From Agrocybe praecox (taxonomy: Eukaryota > Basidiomycota > Agaricomycetes > Agaricales > Agrocybaceae): a stretch of 12,755 nucleotides of DNA. This document shows positions 1 through 9,097 of this stretch, piece after piece; position 1 is the first letter of the stretch, and each line of letters starts with the position of its first letter. The DNA lies in the NCBI GenBank assembly GCA_964017145.1, contig CAXHKQ010000355.1, positions 1-12,755 on the forward strand, written 5' to 3'. The translations under genes were made by a program, and so were the position numbers. Below the pieces are notes generated by a model. That model was given only the letters and a program-made list of their open reading frames with translations. It did not search any database and was not told the DNA's origin.

Positions 1-6
1 GTGCTA

Positions 7-26
7 GTGTCCACTTAAGTGGACAC
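7..26. repeat. 20-bp perfect palindrome
   Basis: Bases 7-16 are the exact reverse complement of bases 17-26 (centre TTAA, arms GTGTCCACTT). The symmetry stops at base 27. It lies just outside the mariner element. It could be a dimeric protein-binding site or one end of another repeat that continues beyond the window. No function can be assigned. Confidence 0.6.
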
Positions 27-82
27 AACTCCCCCCTCCTCTCCATGTACAAAAATGTATATGGTAGAGGAAAACTATATTA

Positions 83-113
83 TTAGGCGTACAACCTTGC
101 TCAGGCCGTTTTT
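83..113 (+). repeat. Left terminal inverted repeat of the mariner
   Basis: This 31-bp end starts TTAGGCGTACAACCTTGCTC and is preceded by the TA target duplication. It pairs with 922-952, differing at three positions. Confidence 0.88.
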
Positions 114-181
114 GTATATCAGCTCTAGCGATCGTTCTTATTGATGGAAATCTAAGACCAGTAAGGCTGAGGCTCATGATG

Positions 182-534
182 CGCTCTGACACTTGCGGCG
201 TGGGTGCTCTTGATGATAAAGATCGTGTCGCGAGCAAATTCAACGCTTCAAAAATTGTGATTCTGGAGTCTTAGGCCTTTTGGTCTATTGGTGGGACCAG
301 ATGTGTATGGTGTTTTTGAGGGCTGAGGCCAAGTGAAATCAACACAGGGGATCGATACGCTCTGACACTTACAGCGAGGCTGCTCTTGATGATAAAGATC
401 GTGTCGCGAGTAAATTCAATGCTTCAAAAATTGTTATTCCGGAGTCTTAGGCCTTTTGGTCTATTGGTGGGACCAGATGTGTATGGTGTTTTTGAGGGCT
501 GAGGCCAAGTGAAATCAACACAGGGGATCGATAC
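182..534 (+). repeat. 176-bp tandem duplication inside the mariner
   Basis: Two adjacent copies lie at about 182-357 and 358-534, with an offset of exactly 176 bp and no internal indel. They differ at roughly ten positions, mostly in the first 30 bases. Each copy covers the transposase segment that includes the mariner WWDQ-type motif (tggtgggaccag). The duplication therefore arose within the element after, or as part of, its decay. Confidence 0.9.
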
Positions 535-950
535 CCAACGAAATATATGCGTTTGAGTCGATCACTGAAATGAAAGCGGCCTCAATTGAATAAAAAAGAG
601 AATAAAGTCATTTTCTTGTATGATAAATGATAATGTTCGAAATATGAGATCTCGACCCACCACTGTACTCTCCGGAATTGGATCCATTTGAATACTACTT
701 GTCCCGATCGATCGCCCTAGGCCTCGTTGACGAGGACTCCCGTTTTTTGAATAATTGAAAAATGTTACTGTTTCATGAATCGCTACAAAAGATGACTCGT
801 TGTAAGGCCACGATATCCGGATGCTACCAAAAAAATGGTCGGAAGCAGTATCTAGCAATGGTCAGTATTTTGAACAAGAAATATGTAGCCGTTTCTTTAC
901 AATAAATTCTCAATGTTGGAAAAAAACGGCGGGAGCAAGGTTGTACACCT
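230..950 (+). pseudogene. Mariner transposase remnant (middle and C-terminal parts)
   Basis: Fragments recognisable in different frames, in correct order, are: a WWDQ motif (both 176-bp copies); at 553-624 a stretch reading LSRSLK, stop, KRPQLN, then KVIFLYD with an Asp codon at 622-624, which corresponds to the second catalytic aspartate of mariner; at 690-735 EYYL followed by RSIALGLVDED, resembling the DYxLFRSxxxGL segment; and at 779-877 IATKDDS, then GHDIRMLPKKW, then SNGQYFE, resembling the mariner C-terminus. Stop codons at 571, 628, 776 and 809 and several frame changes break it. The segment with the third catalytic Asp (SPDxAPxD) appears deleted, and nothing resembling the N-terminal DNA-binding half is visible. 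Non-functional. Confidence 0.8.
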
Positions 951-952
951 AA
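922..952 (-). repeat. Right terminal inverted repeat of the mariner
   Basis: Reverse complement of the left end at 28 of 31 positions, ending CCTAA just before the TA duplication at 953-954. Confidence 0.88.
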
Positions 953-1496
953 TAAATTAGGGAAAGTAGAAAACTGTGTCCGAAGTCCGAAGGGAAGCAT
1001 TGTGCAATAGATTTTAATTGGAAATAATCGCGAAAAATCTTGTCAACAAAACGTCTATGGATATCAATATCAATCAATGATATCGTTCGCGTATAGCCAA
1101 AGTGACCAATATAAAGATTGTTTCGCTTGGCAGCTGTTGTAATCACCAGACCTGACGCCTTCTGATAAACATCAATATTCTCATCGATTGGACACGCAGT
1201 TCCTGGCCTACAGCTCGAAACATTCGGAAGAGTCGAAAAAGAGGTAGCTTCCGGGAACAATCCATATAAGAGAGATGGTAGAAATGTTTAGCTAACGATG
1301 GACATACATTATAATATGATATCATAGATACTTTTTCTGTAATCGCGCTTCGAATTTCATTGACAAATCTCAGCTCGGTGTATACTAATAATAAGGCACG
1401 AGTCTACAGTGTTATTTGATGTTTAGGTTCATCATACCGAATGCACTGGATTGGAACTTAATTCCGAAATGCCCGCATCCGCTCCCCTTCGCTTAC
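953..1496. other. Presumed intron 1 of gene A; no gene recognised
   Basis: This stretch lies downstream of the gene A splice donor on the minus strand. A 103-codon minus-strand open frame (1260-949) runs through it into the mariner terminus, but it has no recognisable domain and ends inside transposon sequence. I did not find the second ZAD half (a KVCPPC-like motif) here or anywhere left of it, so the second exon of gene A is either outside the window or absent. Confidence 0.4.
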
Positions 1497-1646
1497 CTTG
1501 AATCCAATCACATTCTCGAATACGCCGGCGAACGGCACGACGGAACTGTTGATGATCTCCCGGCAGAAGATCGTCTTCATGGCAGCGTGCTCCGCCAAGC
1601 AGCACCGGCAAATGGTGGTCGGATTGAAGTTCAGATCGTCATCCAT
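1497..1646 (-). CDS. Gene A: first exon of a ZAD-domain protein (partial)
   Basis: The exon encodes 50 residues from MDDDLNFNP to GVFENVIGFK. It contains the first zinc-ligand pair of a ZAD domain (C13-x2-C16 in the TICRCCLAEH motif). It is closely similar to the first exons of genes B and C in the window (MDDxLxxNPxTICRCCLAEHxAxKTxF-REIIN). The exon ends in AAG followed by GTAAGC, a good donor at the same codon boundary and phase 0 as in B and C. The start at 1646 is chosen by alignment with the paralogues; an in-frame ATG at 1706 would add 20 residues (MPNPFARADRS...). By family knowledge ZAD folds around four cysteines and mediates dimerisation of nuclear factors. The second cysteine pair is not visible within 1.5 kb downstream, where a mariner has inserted, so the gene is either incomplete in the window or truncated. 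It is head-to-head with gene B. Confidence 0.75.
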
Positions 1647-1842
1647 TTCGGCGACCGGATATTGTGGCGGTGTCGATCGATCGGCGCGAGCGAAGGGATT
1701 CGGCAAAAAGGTTGCTGGACTGTGAATTCACTAGGCAGCGATTAATTGAGATACGAGATACGCCGCGAGTTTGTTTGATTACAAATAAAATTCACCTGCG
1801 GAATCAAAATGCAGCGCGCAGAATCGCTTGACGTTTTGACAC

Positions 1843-2210
1843 GCGAGGGGCGAATCAATCTGGAAATCGGTGTATACTCCGTCGGAAATCGATTGGAAAT
1901 CAATTGAAAATTTCTGGGAATCTCTGGAAATCAACGGTATTGTTTGGAAAACGGCGATCACTCCATCGGAAATCAAGTCTAAATATTTGGATATTTCGGA
2001 AACTATTTGACATTTTCGGAAATCTTTGGAAATCCACAGAACTATTTGGAAAATAAATGTATGAAAATCGTTGGAAATTTCTGGTAAGCTTAGGAAATCT
2101 TGGTAATTTGCAGATTTGCAGCGATATCGGTTATTTCCGGAGGTTCCCGAAGATTTTAAAATAAATTTCAACCAAACGTTCACCGATTTCCAGAGTGTAC
2201 GGCCCCTCGC
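1843..2210. mobile_element. MITE-like element with 30-bp inverted ends and GGAAATC repeats
   Basis: Bases 1843-1872 (GCGAGGGGC...TCTGGAAATCGGTG) match the reverse complement of 2181-2210 at about 25 of 30 positions, with identical blocks of 9 and 13 at the two ends of the arm. The interior has at least eight GGAAATC or near copies, several at about 11-bp spacing. It has no coding potential beyond a repeat-encoded open frame. I see no convincing target-site duplication, so the superfamily is unknown. It occupies the shared 5' region of the divergent genes A and B. A related but truncated copy lies upstream of gene C. Confidence 0.65.
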
Positions 2211-2498
2211 ATGATTTATCACCAGAATTTATGCAATTGTACCGAAATTGCCTTATCACATGATACTTCTATTGCAGATTTTGACAGCAGCAGCTGCGGC
2301 AGAGTGCAGCGAGTGCAGGTTCGTTTGTTTACTTTCTCGGCAGAAGCCGAAAATCTTCATTGCGCGTTTTCCACAAATATTGTCTTGCGGGATTGCGGGG
2401 ATCCTCCATGAAAAGATTGATTCCTCACATTTCTATGAAACGGAAAACGATTCATCATAATCCGCGAGATCGACCAACATCCACCGACATCCGACGAA

Positions 2499-5400
2499 AT
2501 GATGGACGACGAGCTGAACCTGAATCCGAACACGATTTGCCGCTGCTGCTTGGCCGAGCATGCGGCGCTGAAGACGCTCTTCTGCAGGGAGATCATCAAC
2601 ACCACCGTTTTGCCGTTTCGCAATGTATTCAAATGTGTGTTTGGAATGGAGGTAATATAAATCGCATGGAATTGATAGCTTTAAGGACTACAGTCATTAG
2701 TCGTCGGTCGGCCAGGAGTAATTTACAAAACGCATGTTTTATGTATGACGGGATCAACATTATTAATGGGTTTCTCCACAAGTATACTCGTTGAAGCCTC
2801 TGCTAAAATATGCAGGAATAACCCGTTGTGGTATGTGCAGAAATCGCATATTAAGTAAAAATTTCACCAAAATAATCCTCCAAAAGTCGGCGGTATCGAC
2901 CAGGAACCGAGAATTTTGATCCGCCATGTGGTGACATGTATTGAATGTGAGCCCATAAACAAATTCTACAAAAATCCTGAATACCAGTAGTGTAAGTTTT
3001 GTTTTGGTTAAAGTCGATGCCAGGTTCGTTTGATGGTTCAGGTGGACATTTTATACACTTGTGGACTTATACTTCAGGTGGACATTTAATACACTACACC
3101 GGTAGAAAAAGCGTGTGACGTGTTTTGTGATGCAGACGTGTTTTGTGATGCAGTCTCTTCATTTCATACTCAATTTATATCATATAATCTAAAAATCTGT
3201 TGAAATTCGTGTCCTAGGCCCAGTACTCGTATTTGTATTCTGTTCGTGCATATCTCGCCTGGACATCTAAAAAAAATTTCAACTCTCGCTCGATTCGAAG
3301 CAATTGCAAGGCTCTATTTTTTGAATATGGTTTATTACCTTTAAGTAAGTAATACAAAATGGGCTGAAATGCATAGAAACAGGGCTGTACGCCTACGATG
3401 CGTCTGGTGTGAATGTCTGTTGGAAAAGTTTAATTTTAGGTCCGCGGAGATGTAATCGTTTTTTTCTAAGCACAGACACCGTTATAACTGATGTTTTTTG
3501 TATACGATTTTATCTGCAGCTCTGGTCCGACTACCCGAAAATCTACACATATGACCCTAGAGAATATGTTGTACCTGGAACGTGTATTTTGGGTATTTTT
3601 CTCTTGAGAGGCCTCTGGCACGATATTGTAGTATGATGACTTCCAATATGTTACTTTAGAAATGTGGACCCGTCCCTACGACGATTGTGCATATTGAGTC
3701 TCTACAAAGGAAATTAACAAAAGGTTTACACTATCATATCACCACATCAGTATGTACTGCTATATAGTGAAGAGAATGCATCACGAAAATAATATTTTTA
3801 ACATGGAACAGAGCCTTTTTTTTATCGGTTTGACTGAATGTGCAAGAGTTCTTAATTATAAATCCACAAGTGAAAGGAAAGGTGAGACATTGACCTTCAA
3901 CATGTCTACTATTTTTTGTCCTGTTGAAAAGGATATTTGTTCCGAAATACGATCATTTGCGTTAAATGGAAAACTGGGTGCGAAAGGATGCATTTTGCAA
4001 CATCGAGACATCCGAGAAAATCGGAAAATGGGTCGTTGGAAGGTTTTCATCAATAGACTGGATGGACTTTAGAGCGAGATCAACCAATTCATAGGAAGAT
4101 AGGGTACATGTGTAGCTATAACGATGGTAATCAAATCCGAATATATCTTTGAGTTTTCTTGTAAAAACCATAAGAATTGGACAGGAAAATCCCTGTTTTA
4201 AGCTAACGCTAATGGTACACAACTTAAATTGCAATTCGTCTAATCTCCCCCAGATCCAGCCCGATGATGGATTCCCGCAAAAAGTGTGCCCACCGTGTCG
4301 CCAGACCATCACCGATTCGTACCTCCTGCAACAGAAGTACAAGGACAGCAGTCGATTGCTCAGCAATCTCCTCAACATTGAGCTGCTCAGCGATGCTGCC
4401 GAATCGAGGAAGAAAGTGCTGGTGTCCACAAGCACTCAGACTGCAAAGCCCATCGGCGATGATATCTTCGTCATCCAAGTGCCGGCGACCGATCACGATC
4501 GAGCGACATCAGTAGGCCAACCACCAGTTCCATCCAAATCTGAACCGCACTCCGAAACCTTGCTCGTAGAGGACAGTCATCTTGCTGATATGTCCGCCGA
4601 AGAACACTTCAGTGACGATGATATAACATTTGACATTGGACAGATCGGCAGCGATCCATTGATCGGAAACAAACCGAATGAAACGAAAGAATCGTCGGAC
4701 GACGACGAAATCCAGGCAGGACCGAGTGATGCGAAACGTCGGAAACGATCGCTGGACAGTGATAGGGAATCCAAGCCGACGAGAGCATCTGCAGTGGCAA
4801 CCACCGACCGTCTACAGCGATTGGAGACGATGATGAGGCGAATGCTGGGGAGACAGAGAGACATGCAGGTGGTCGTGCAACATGCTTCTACGATTGATGA
4901 ATCACTCGCAGGCATGCTTAAAACGCAGGCGGAATTTCCATTGCGTAGCATAGAACAATTAAGGCGATTCGAGCGCGAGATGGTCGAAAAGGACATCTTT
5001 GAATATATGGTAACGGTGGGTGGCAGGAATCATACGAAAAACGTGTGCAATCTTATCAACAACATCTACAGCATCGAGCTGCAAGTAGCGATGACGTGGA
5101 AGGGCATCAAGGGAGCTACAGGCGAATACAAAAAGTTCCCGTTGATCGCTACGAGGCTGCCCTACATGATCGTGGGTAAGTTTTGATTGGAATAATTGTG
5201 ATTTTCGAATGAATGAAAAACTCGGAAAATCTTCAGGAGCTACGGGAAGTCTTCTTTAGTTGTTGGCATTCATTGGAAATCTGTTGGAAAATAGCTGATT
5301 TCTATATTGTGTCTTCAGAAATCTCTTCAAATGTTTAAGGACATTTTTTAATATGATTGGTAATCGAAACAAATTTAATCTTAGAATAGCAAGAACGTTC

Positions 5401-5736
5401 AATTGTTAAATAGGCTTGAAGGTTCAGATTTCAGATAAAAGCGATCAATCCCATGTCTTCCGGAGATATGTTGCATTATGATGGATTTCGAAGAACGGAA
5501 TCTTAGGCTTCACAGTGTCTATTAATTAATGTAAAGAAAATCCATATTTCAGACTTTTGTTCTTTTATATTTCAGCGGCTGTTCAAAAGAGGTTCATCCA
5601 TGAGACGACGTCGAGCCTTATTGATGCGATCAAGAAATATTGGATGCGCTCCTGCGATCGTATGAAAAGAAATCAATCGCTGAATAAGTTTGATTCGTTT
5701 GATTGTGATGGTGATGAACAGCCCGACGATGAATAA
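2499..5736 (+). CDS. Gene B: ZAD-DUF4806-like protein (411 aa, three exons)
   Basis: Exons: 2499-2651 (phase 0 exit, GAG then GTAATA), 4254-5175 (after CCCCCAG; phase 1 exit, G then GTAAGT) and 5576-5736 (after TATATTTCAG, stop TAA). Together they give 1236 bp in frame. Residues 12-91 form a ZAD: C14-x2-C17 on exon 1, C63-x2-C66 (KVCPPC) on exon 2, then DSYLLQQKYKDSSRLL. A linker at 104-114 reads KKVLVSTSTQT. It is followed by acidic runs (DDD, EESSDDDE type), a basic nuclear-localisation-like KRRKRS at 212-217 and a probable helix near 235-260. Residues 279 to about 390 resemble DUF4806 (FPLRSIEQLRRFE, then GGRNHTKNV, MTWKGIKG, KKFPL, and after the splice IKKYWMRSCDRM). No C2H2 fingers are present. 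ZAD suggests a nuclear, dimerising protein; the partner and target are unknown. ATG at 2502 is an alternative start. It is a paralogue of gene C and convergent with gene H. Confidence 0.82.
3037..3094. repeat. Two direct copies of TTCAGGTGGACATTT, 36 bp apart
   Basis: Copies start at 3037 and 3073 and are followed by (T)TATACACT or AATACACT. A further GTGGAC lies between them. Simple local duplication inside gene B intron 1. Confidence 0.6.
3117..3152. repeat. Perfect 18-bp tandem duplication
   Basis: The unit GACGTGTTTTGTGATGCA occurs twice without mismatch at 3117-3134 and 3135-3152, inside gene B intron 1. Exact identity suggests a recent slippage event. Confidence 0.8.
3877..4001 (+). 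repeat. Dispersed intronic repeat, copy in gene B
   Basis: This segment runs from GAAAGGTGAGAC to CATTTTGCAAC. It is similar over its whole length to the reverse complement of 9898-10053 in gene C intron 1, with shared blocks such as ATCATTTGCG, TGGAAAACTGG and ATGCATTTTGCAAC. The gene C copy has about 30 extra bases in the middle. The type of repeat is not recognised, and the full extent may be larger than the segment listed. Confidence 0.65.
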
Positions 5737-5858
5737 CGACGAAAGTGACTCAGAAACAGTCGATTCATTTTTGTTTTTGTTTTTTTCAACATAAACAATA
5801 CACACAACCTGAATAATGTGCAGAATATATATGAACATTTACACACACGTGACACGTG

Positions 5859-5864
5859 AATAAA
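5859..5864 (+). terminator. AATAAA polyadenylation signal of gene B
   Basis: First canonical AATAAA after the gene B stop codon, giving a 3' UTR of roughly 140 bp. Confidence 0.6.
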
Positions 5865-5909
5865 AACTACCAATGTCAACGATTTTAGAAAGGCTTCAAA
5901 AAAGCACAT

Positions 5910-5915
5910 TTTATT
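5910..5915 (-). terminator. Candidate AATAAA polyadenylation signal of gene H
   Basis: TTTATT on the plus strand, so AATAAA on the minus strand, 264 bp past the stop of gene H. If used, the H transcript would end within about 50 bp of the gene B polyadenylation signal, making the genes tail-to-tail with adjacent or overlapping 3' ends. The stretch between here and 6178 shows no gene. Confidence 0.45.
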
Positions 5916-6178
5916 TTCGTCGTTCGGGTTGTACGAGCCCAGTTTGAGTATAATGTTTGTAATGTGTAATGTCGGAAGTTTTCCGTATTAGAGGGCCTCA
6001 TGAAAAAATTGTATTAATATTAATACTGAACAACATATAGACATATTTCAGTACATTTCATTTCCGAGTGTGCTCGCTGTATGGGGTGCTAGGAGCGGAT
6101 CATGACGTCCTGGGGAATACTATCTATAATTAAAAATAATATGCATTATCGAACAAAAAAATCGTACTGATTATTTGC

Positions 6179-8470
6179 TTACTGTTGATTCGCATTCAAC
6201 ATCGCCAACTTCTCGAACATTTCATCACATAAATTGGAGCTTGACAGTTCAGCGAATCTCAGAAATCGACGAAATGGCTCCACTGACGGTAATCCTTCGA
6301 AATAACAAAATGAACATAACATTAACATTATATCCACCACACGATTGGCCATTGAAATACCCCCACTATTCACCTGTATTGTACTTGCGAAACACCTGCT
6401 CCACAAGTGGATATTGCCTGAGCAGCCATCATCCGTGCGCATGTCGCACATAAACTGGCAGACGTGCTGCCTGATCGGTCCCGAATATTGCACCTTCGCT
6501 GCGTCCTCGAACTTCATGAACGAGAAGAACGACGACGTCTCTTCCACCTTTATTCGCTTGGGGCCGCTGGTTTGCTGCTGATGATGAGGCTCCTCGCCCG
6601 AACCTGCGCGAATTTCTTCGACCAACCAATCAATGGCCAGCTGCCTCAGCGCCGCATCCGGCTCCCAGGACATCTTCCATGCCGGCGACGTCATGGTGGC
6701 CAGAACGAATGGCTTGGAGCGAGCCTTGTTGCGTGACCAGTCGACAGCGTAGTCGAAACGCCCTCGCATATTTTTCAGCAACACATCGACCAGGCCGGCG
6801 CAATACTGCAACGCACCGCCGTTCGAACACATCTCCTCCCATTCGTGTTGGATCTGCAGAATGCATGGTATCACCTCGGCGACCAGCTTCCTGTCCAGCA
6901 GACGCTGCAGCGAATTGGCAGCCGGTGCCAAACAGCGCACGTACTCCCGCAGAAACGCAATCTGTGTCGCTGGAAACGAACGAATTTTCGATAGATTGCC
7001 TGCTGCGTCGAGTTCAATGAGGTCACACAACGCATTGTACACAGAGTTCCAGCTCATCAGGCTCGGAAGTCGAATCTGTCGGCCCAGCAATGCCGCCATC
7101 AGCTGGCAGTGTTCGGGCGATTGCCGCAGAAAGCTCCACAGACTCGAGCAAAGAGCCATCGATTGAAAGTACAGCTGTTTGAAGCTGTTCGGCGTCGCCA
7201 GCTCGTCGCGCAACGCCAAATGAATGTCGGCGGTCAGAATTGAGCTCAGCTCACGCGGAACGCTGCAAACGATGGGCGGTTGCACATCACCAAGGTCGAT
7301 TTTGTTTAAAATCGACAACAATTCTCCATATGTTGGATCATTATTATTATCATCGTCTGTCTCGCAGTCTGTCTCGTCGTCAGTCTCATCATCGATAGTC
7401 TCATCATCGATCTGCCCACTCATCAGTGCCGAAGAGGGAATGCCGATCTCTTTGAAATATTCGAACATTTTTGGCTTGTTGCGGGTCACAATGCAGACAA
7501 CGTTTTCAGCTGACAAGCCATATCTGCGATGCGCTTCGATCAGATGATTTGGGATGTTGGAGATGGGCTGCTTCACATGACGCTTGCACGCAATCGCATG
7601 TGACTCGAGCTTGCCGTTGTCGGCCGTCCAATGCACGCTGATGACAGGTCGACCGTCGTGCAAACGTGCTTCGCACGCGCCAACCTGCCGAGCAATTCGC
7701 CCTTCATCCGTTGGTACCGCTTCTCCAGACAGTTGGCCACAACATCGGCGGTCGGACAGCGCACTCGTTGCGGCATTTGGCTGAGCTTCACAATCATTTC
7801 CTTGAATGCCGGGCGCTCGACCAGACGAATGGGCACGGCGGCTTCGACGATCAGGTCGGTGACCAGCTGATCGGCAGTTTCCTGGCACGATGTGGCGATC
7901 AAGAGTCGTGGGAGTTGCGTGCTGCTGATCGAATCGTCTGGCGGCGAGCGGGCAGTCGATGATGATGCGGATGATGTCGCTGGTTCGTTGGCTGCTGGTC
8001 CAATAATGCCAATGGTCGAGATGCTGGCGGCGGAGCTCGATCGCGGTCGTTTCGTCGTGGCGCTCTGCTCTTTGAGCTCATTGTAAGTGTCGAACATTGC
8101 GCGATGCCTGATTTTCAAATGGCCCAGCAGATTATAAGCGGGTCCTTTGTACGTGTTCTCGCAAAAATTGCACTTGGCGGAATAAGGGCCAGACACCTTG
8201 AAAAATGTCCCTTCCAAAAGCGGCGGCAGTTTCAACGGCGCCGGTGAATTGTGTTGCTGGTCCATGTCGATCTGCTGCTGGAATTGTTGTGGGCGAACAC
8301 GTGAATGCAAAAATCAAACAGAAAACTGCCAAAGCATGCGCGTTTAACTTTACCTTCACCTTCACCTTCGTCTGCTCCTGATTTCCCGGATGGGCGGCAA
8401 TGTGTGTGGTCAATGATTGTCCAATAGTGTCGTCTTGAGCATCTTCGTCCTGATGCAGGTCGTTTTCCAT
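6179..8470 (-). pseudogene. Gene H: BED-finger hAT-transposase-derived gene with two frameshifts
   Basis: Exon 1 is 8470-8354 (39 codons from MENDLHQDED, donor GTAAAG). Exon 2 starts at 8277 after a 76-bp intron (8278-8353), both phase 0. A third exon (6294-6179, stop TAA) follows a 79-bp intron (6295-6373, GTGAAT...TTCGAAG). The early region has a BED zinc finger (C-x2-C, then H-x4-H: CNFCENTY...GHLKIRH). Then come hAT landmarks in order: LVERPAFKEMI, VCTTVD, RPVISVHW, PISNIPNHL, MSWNSVYNAL, FLREYVRCLAPAA, QYPLVEQVFRKYNT, GLPSVEPF and LCDEMFEKLAMLNAN, the last being the hAT C-terminal dimerisation region. The frame changes near 7650, where the DxWTS-type block is missing, and by one base near 6430. 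Where hAT enzymes carry T-D, this gene has TRNKPKM. An acidic DDET repeat follows that motif. It is a decayed or domesticated transposase; no terminal inverted repeats were seen around it. Confidence 0.75.
8354..8470 (-). CDS. Gene H, first coding exon
   Basis: This exon encodes 39 residues from MENDLHQDEDAQ to TKVKVK and ends at AAG before GTAAAGTT. The join to 8277 (after TTCCAG) is phase 0 and keeps the BED frame open. An internal ATG at 8265 (MDQQHNS) is an alternative start without this exon. The assignment is a splice-site inference. Confidence 0.55.
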
Positions 8471-8673
8471 TATTGGTTATTGGGGATGGAGACGAAGACG
8501 ATGACCGAGAAAACGCGCAAACGAAAAGAGTGTACTTTCGTTCACGTTTGAACATGAACGTAAACGTAAATTGGACAGTTGCCCGAAACCCATAGAAGTA
8601 CCAACCGAAGTGGTTGGGTAGCTTCTAGTATTACATACATTTTGGCGATAATTTTACGGCAGTTCAGACCACC

Positions 8674-8834
8674 GAGGGGCGGATAACTCTTGATATCTGT
8701 GTACACTGTCGGAAATCACCGAAAATCGTCAACATTTTTCTGAAATCTACGGGAATCTTTGGGATTTTTCGGAATAGAAAACTTTGGAAGTCTTTGGAAA
8801 TCTTCAAACTACATGTATGACGGCGACGGCTCTC
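8674..8834. repeat. Truncated relative of the 1843-2210 element upstream of gene C
   Basis: GAGGGGCGGAT...GTGTACACTGTCGGAAATC parallels GAGGGGCGAAT...GTGTATACTCCGTCGGAAATC of the larger element, and the interior again has GGAAATC-type motifs (for example 8712, 8796). The DNA just after both copies is also alike (ATCACCAG-ATTTATGCAA versus ATCACCAGGATGTATGCAA). The element therefore probably predates duplication of the B/C promoter region. Confidence 0.6.
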
Positions 8835-9097
8835 TAAAGTGGTACCACGCATATAATGTTATGAGATAATCACCAGGATGTATGCAACTTCTAACACGTG
8901 GTACATGGTACAGTCACTCGATGCTCATTTTGACAGCAGCTTCGTTTGTTTACGTTTTCATCCCAAAAACCCAAAAGTACTTATTGGCGCGTGTATTCGT
9001 AATATCGTGTCTCAGGATCTCGTCGATCGTTTCCACAGATTTCAATGACTCTGTTCACAATCCGCATCCCCGCCAACATTCACCGCCGGCATCCGCA

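Larger units (their letters stand above)
83..952 (+). mobile_element. Degraded mariner-family transposon (870 bp)
   Basis: The ends are inverted repeats of 31 bp: 83-113 begins TTAGGCGTACAACC, and 922-952 read in reverse begins TTAGGTGTACAACC. Twenty-eight of 31 positions match. Each end is flanked by TA (81-82 and 953-954), the target duplication typical of Tc1/mariner. Inside, the plus strand carries mutated fragments of a mariner transposase in the order expected, so the element reads left to right. It is shorter than the usual 1.3 kb or so because the N-terminal half is missing, although a 176-bp segment has been duplicated. Stops and frameshifts show that it is dead. The TSD/TIR combination makes the family call firm; the subfamily is not resolved. 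Confidence 0.88.
2652..4253 (+). other. Gene B intron 1 (1602 bp), no nested gene supported
   Basis: The intron is AT-rich. It holds two small tandem repeats near 3037-3152 and a 125-bp segment related to intron 1 of gene C (3877-4001). Open frames such as 3752-4072 have no recognisable domain. It sits exactly between the two cysteine pairs of the ZAD, as in gene C. Confidence 0.75.

Noticed and set aside
192..330. TGATGA and CTGA motifs suggesting a C/D-box snoRNA in the 176-bp unit
   Set aside because: The spacing and missing terminal stem do not fit, and the segment is mariner transposase sequence.
562..858. 98-codon minus-strand open frame
   Set aside because: It is antisense to the mariner transposase remnant, which reads on the plus strand.
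949..1260. 103-codon minus-strand open frame, with a faint resemblance to a FLYWCH-type pattern and to the intronic repeat
   Set aside because: The tryptophan/cysteine/histidine ligands of FLYWCH are absent, the similarity is too weak, and the frame ends in mariner terminal sequence.
1779..2222. 147-codon minus-strand open frame
   Set aside because: It is made of the repeated GGAAATC motifs of the MITE-like element and is not a plausible protein.
2360..2794. 144-codon plus-strand open frame overlapping gene B exon 1
   Set aside because: It is in a different frame from the ZAD motif and runs through the splice donor; a shadow of the real exon.
8520..8570. Inverted CGTTCA/TGAACG motif considered as a hAT terminal repeat for gene H
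   Set aside because: It is short, is not a CAGNG-type hAT end, and no partner or 8-bp duplication was seen on the other side.
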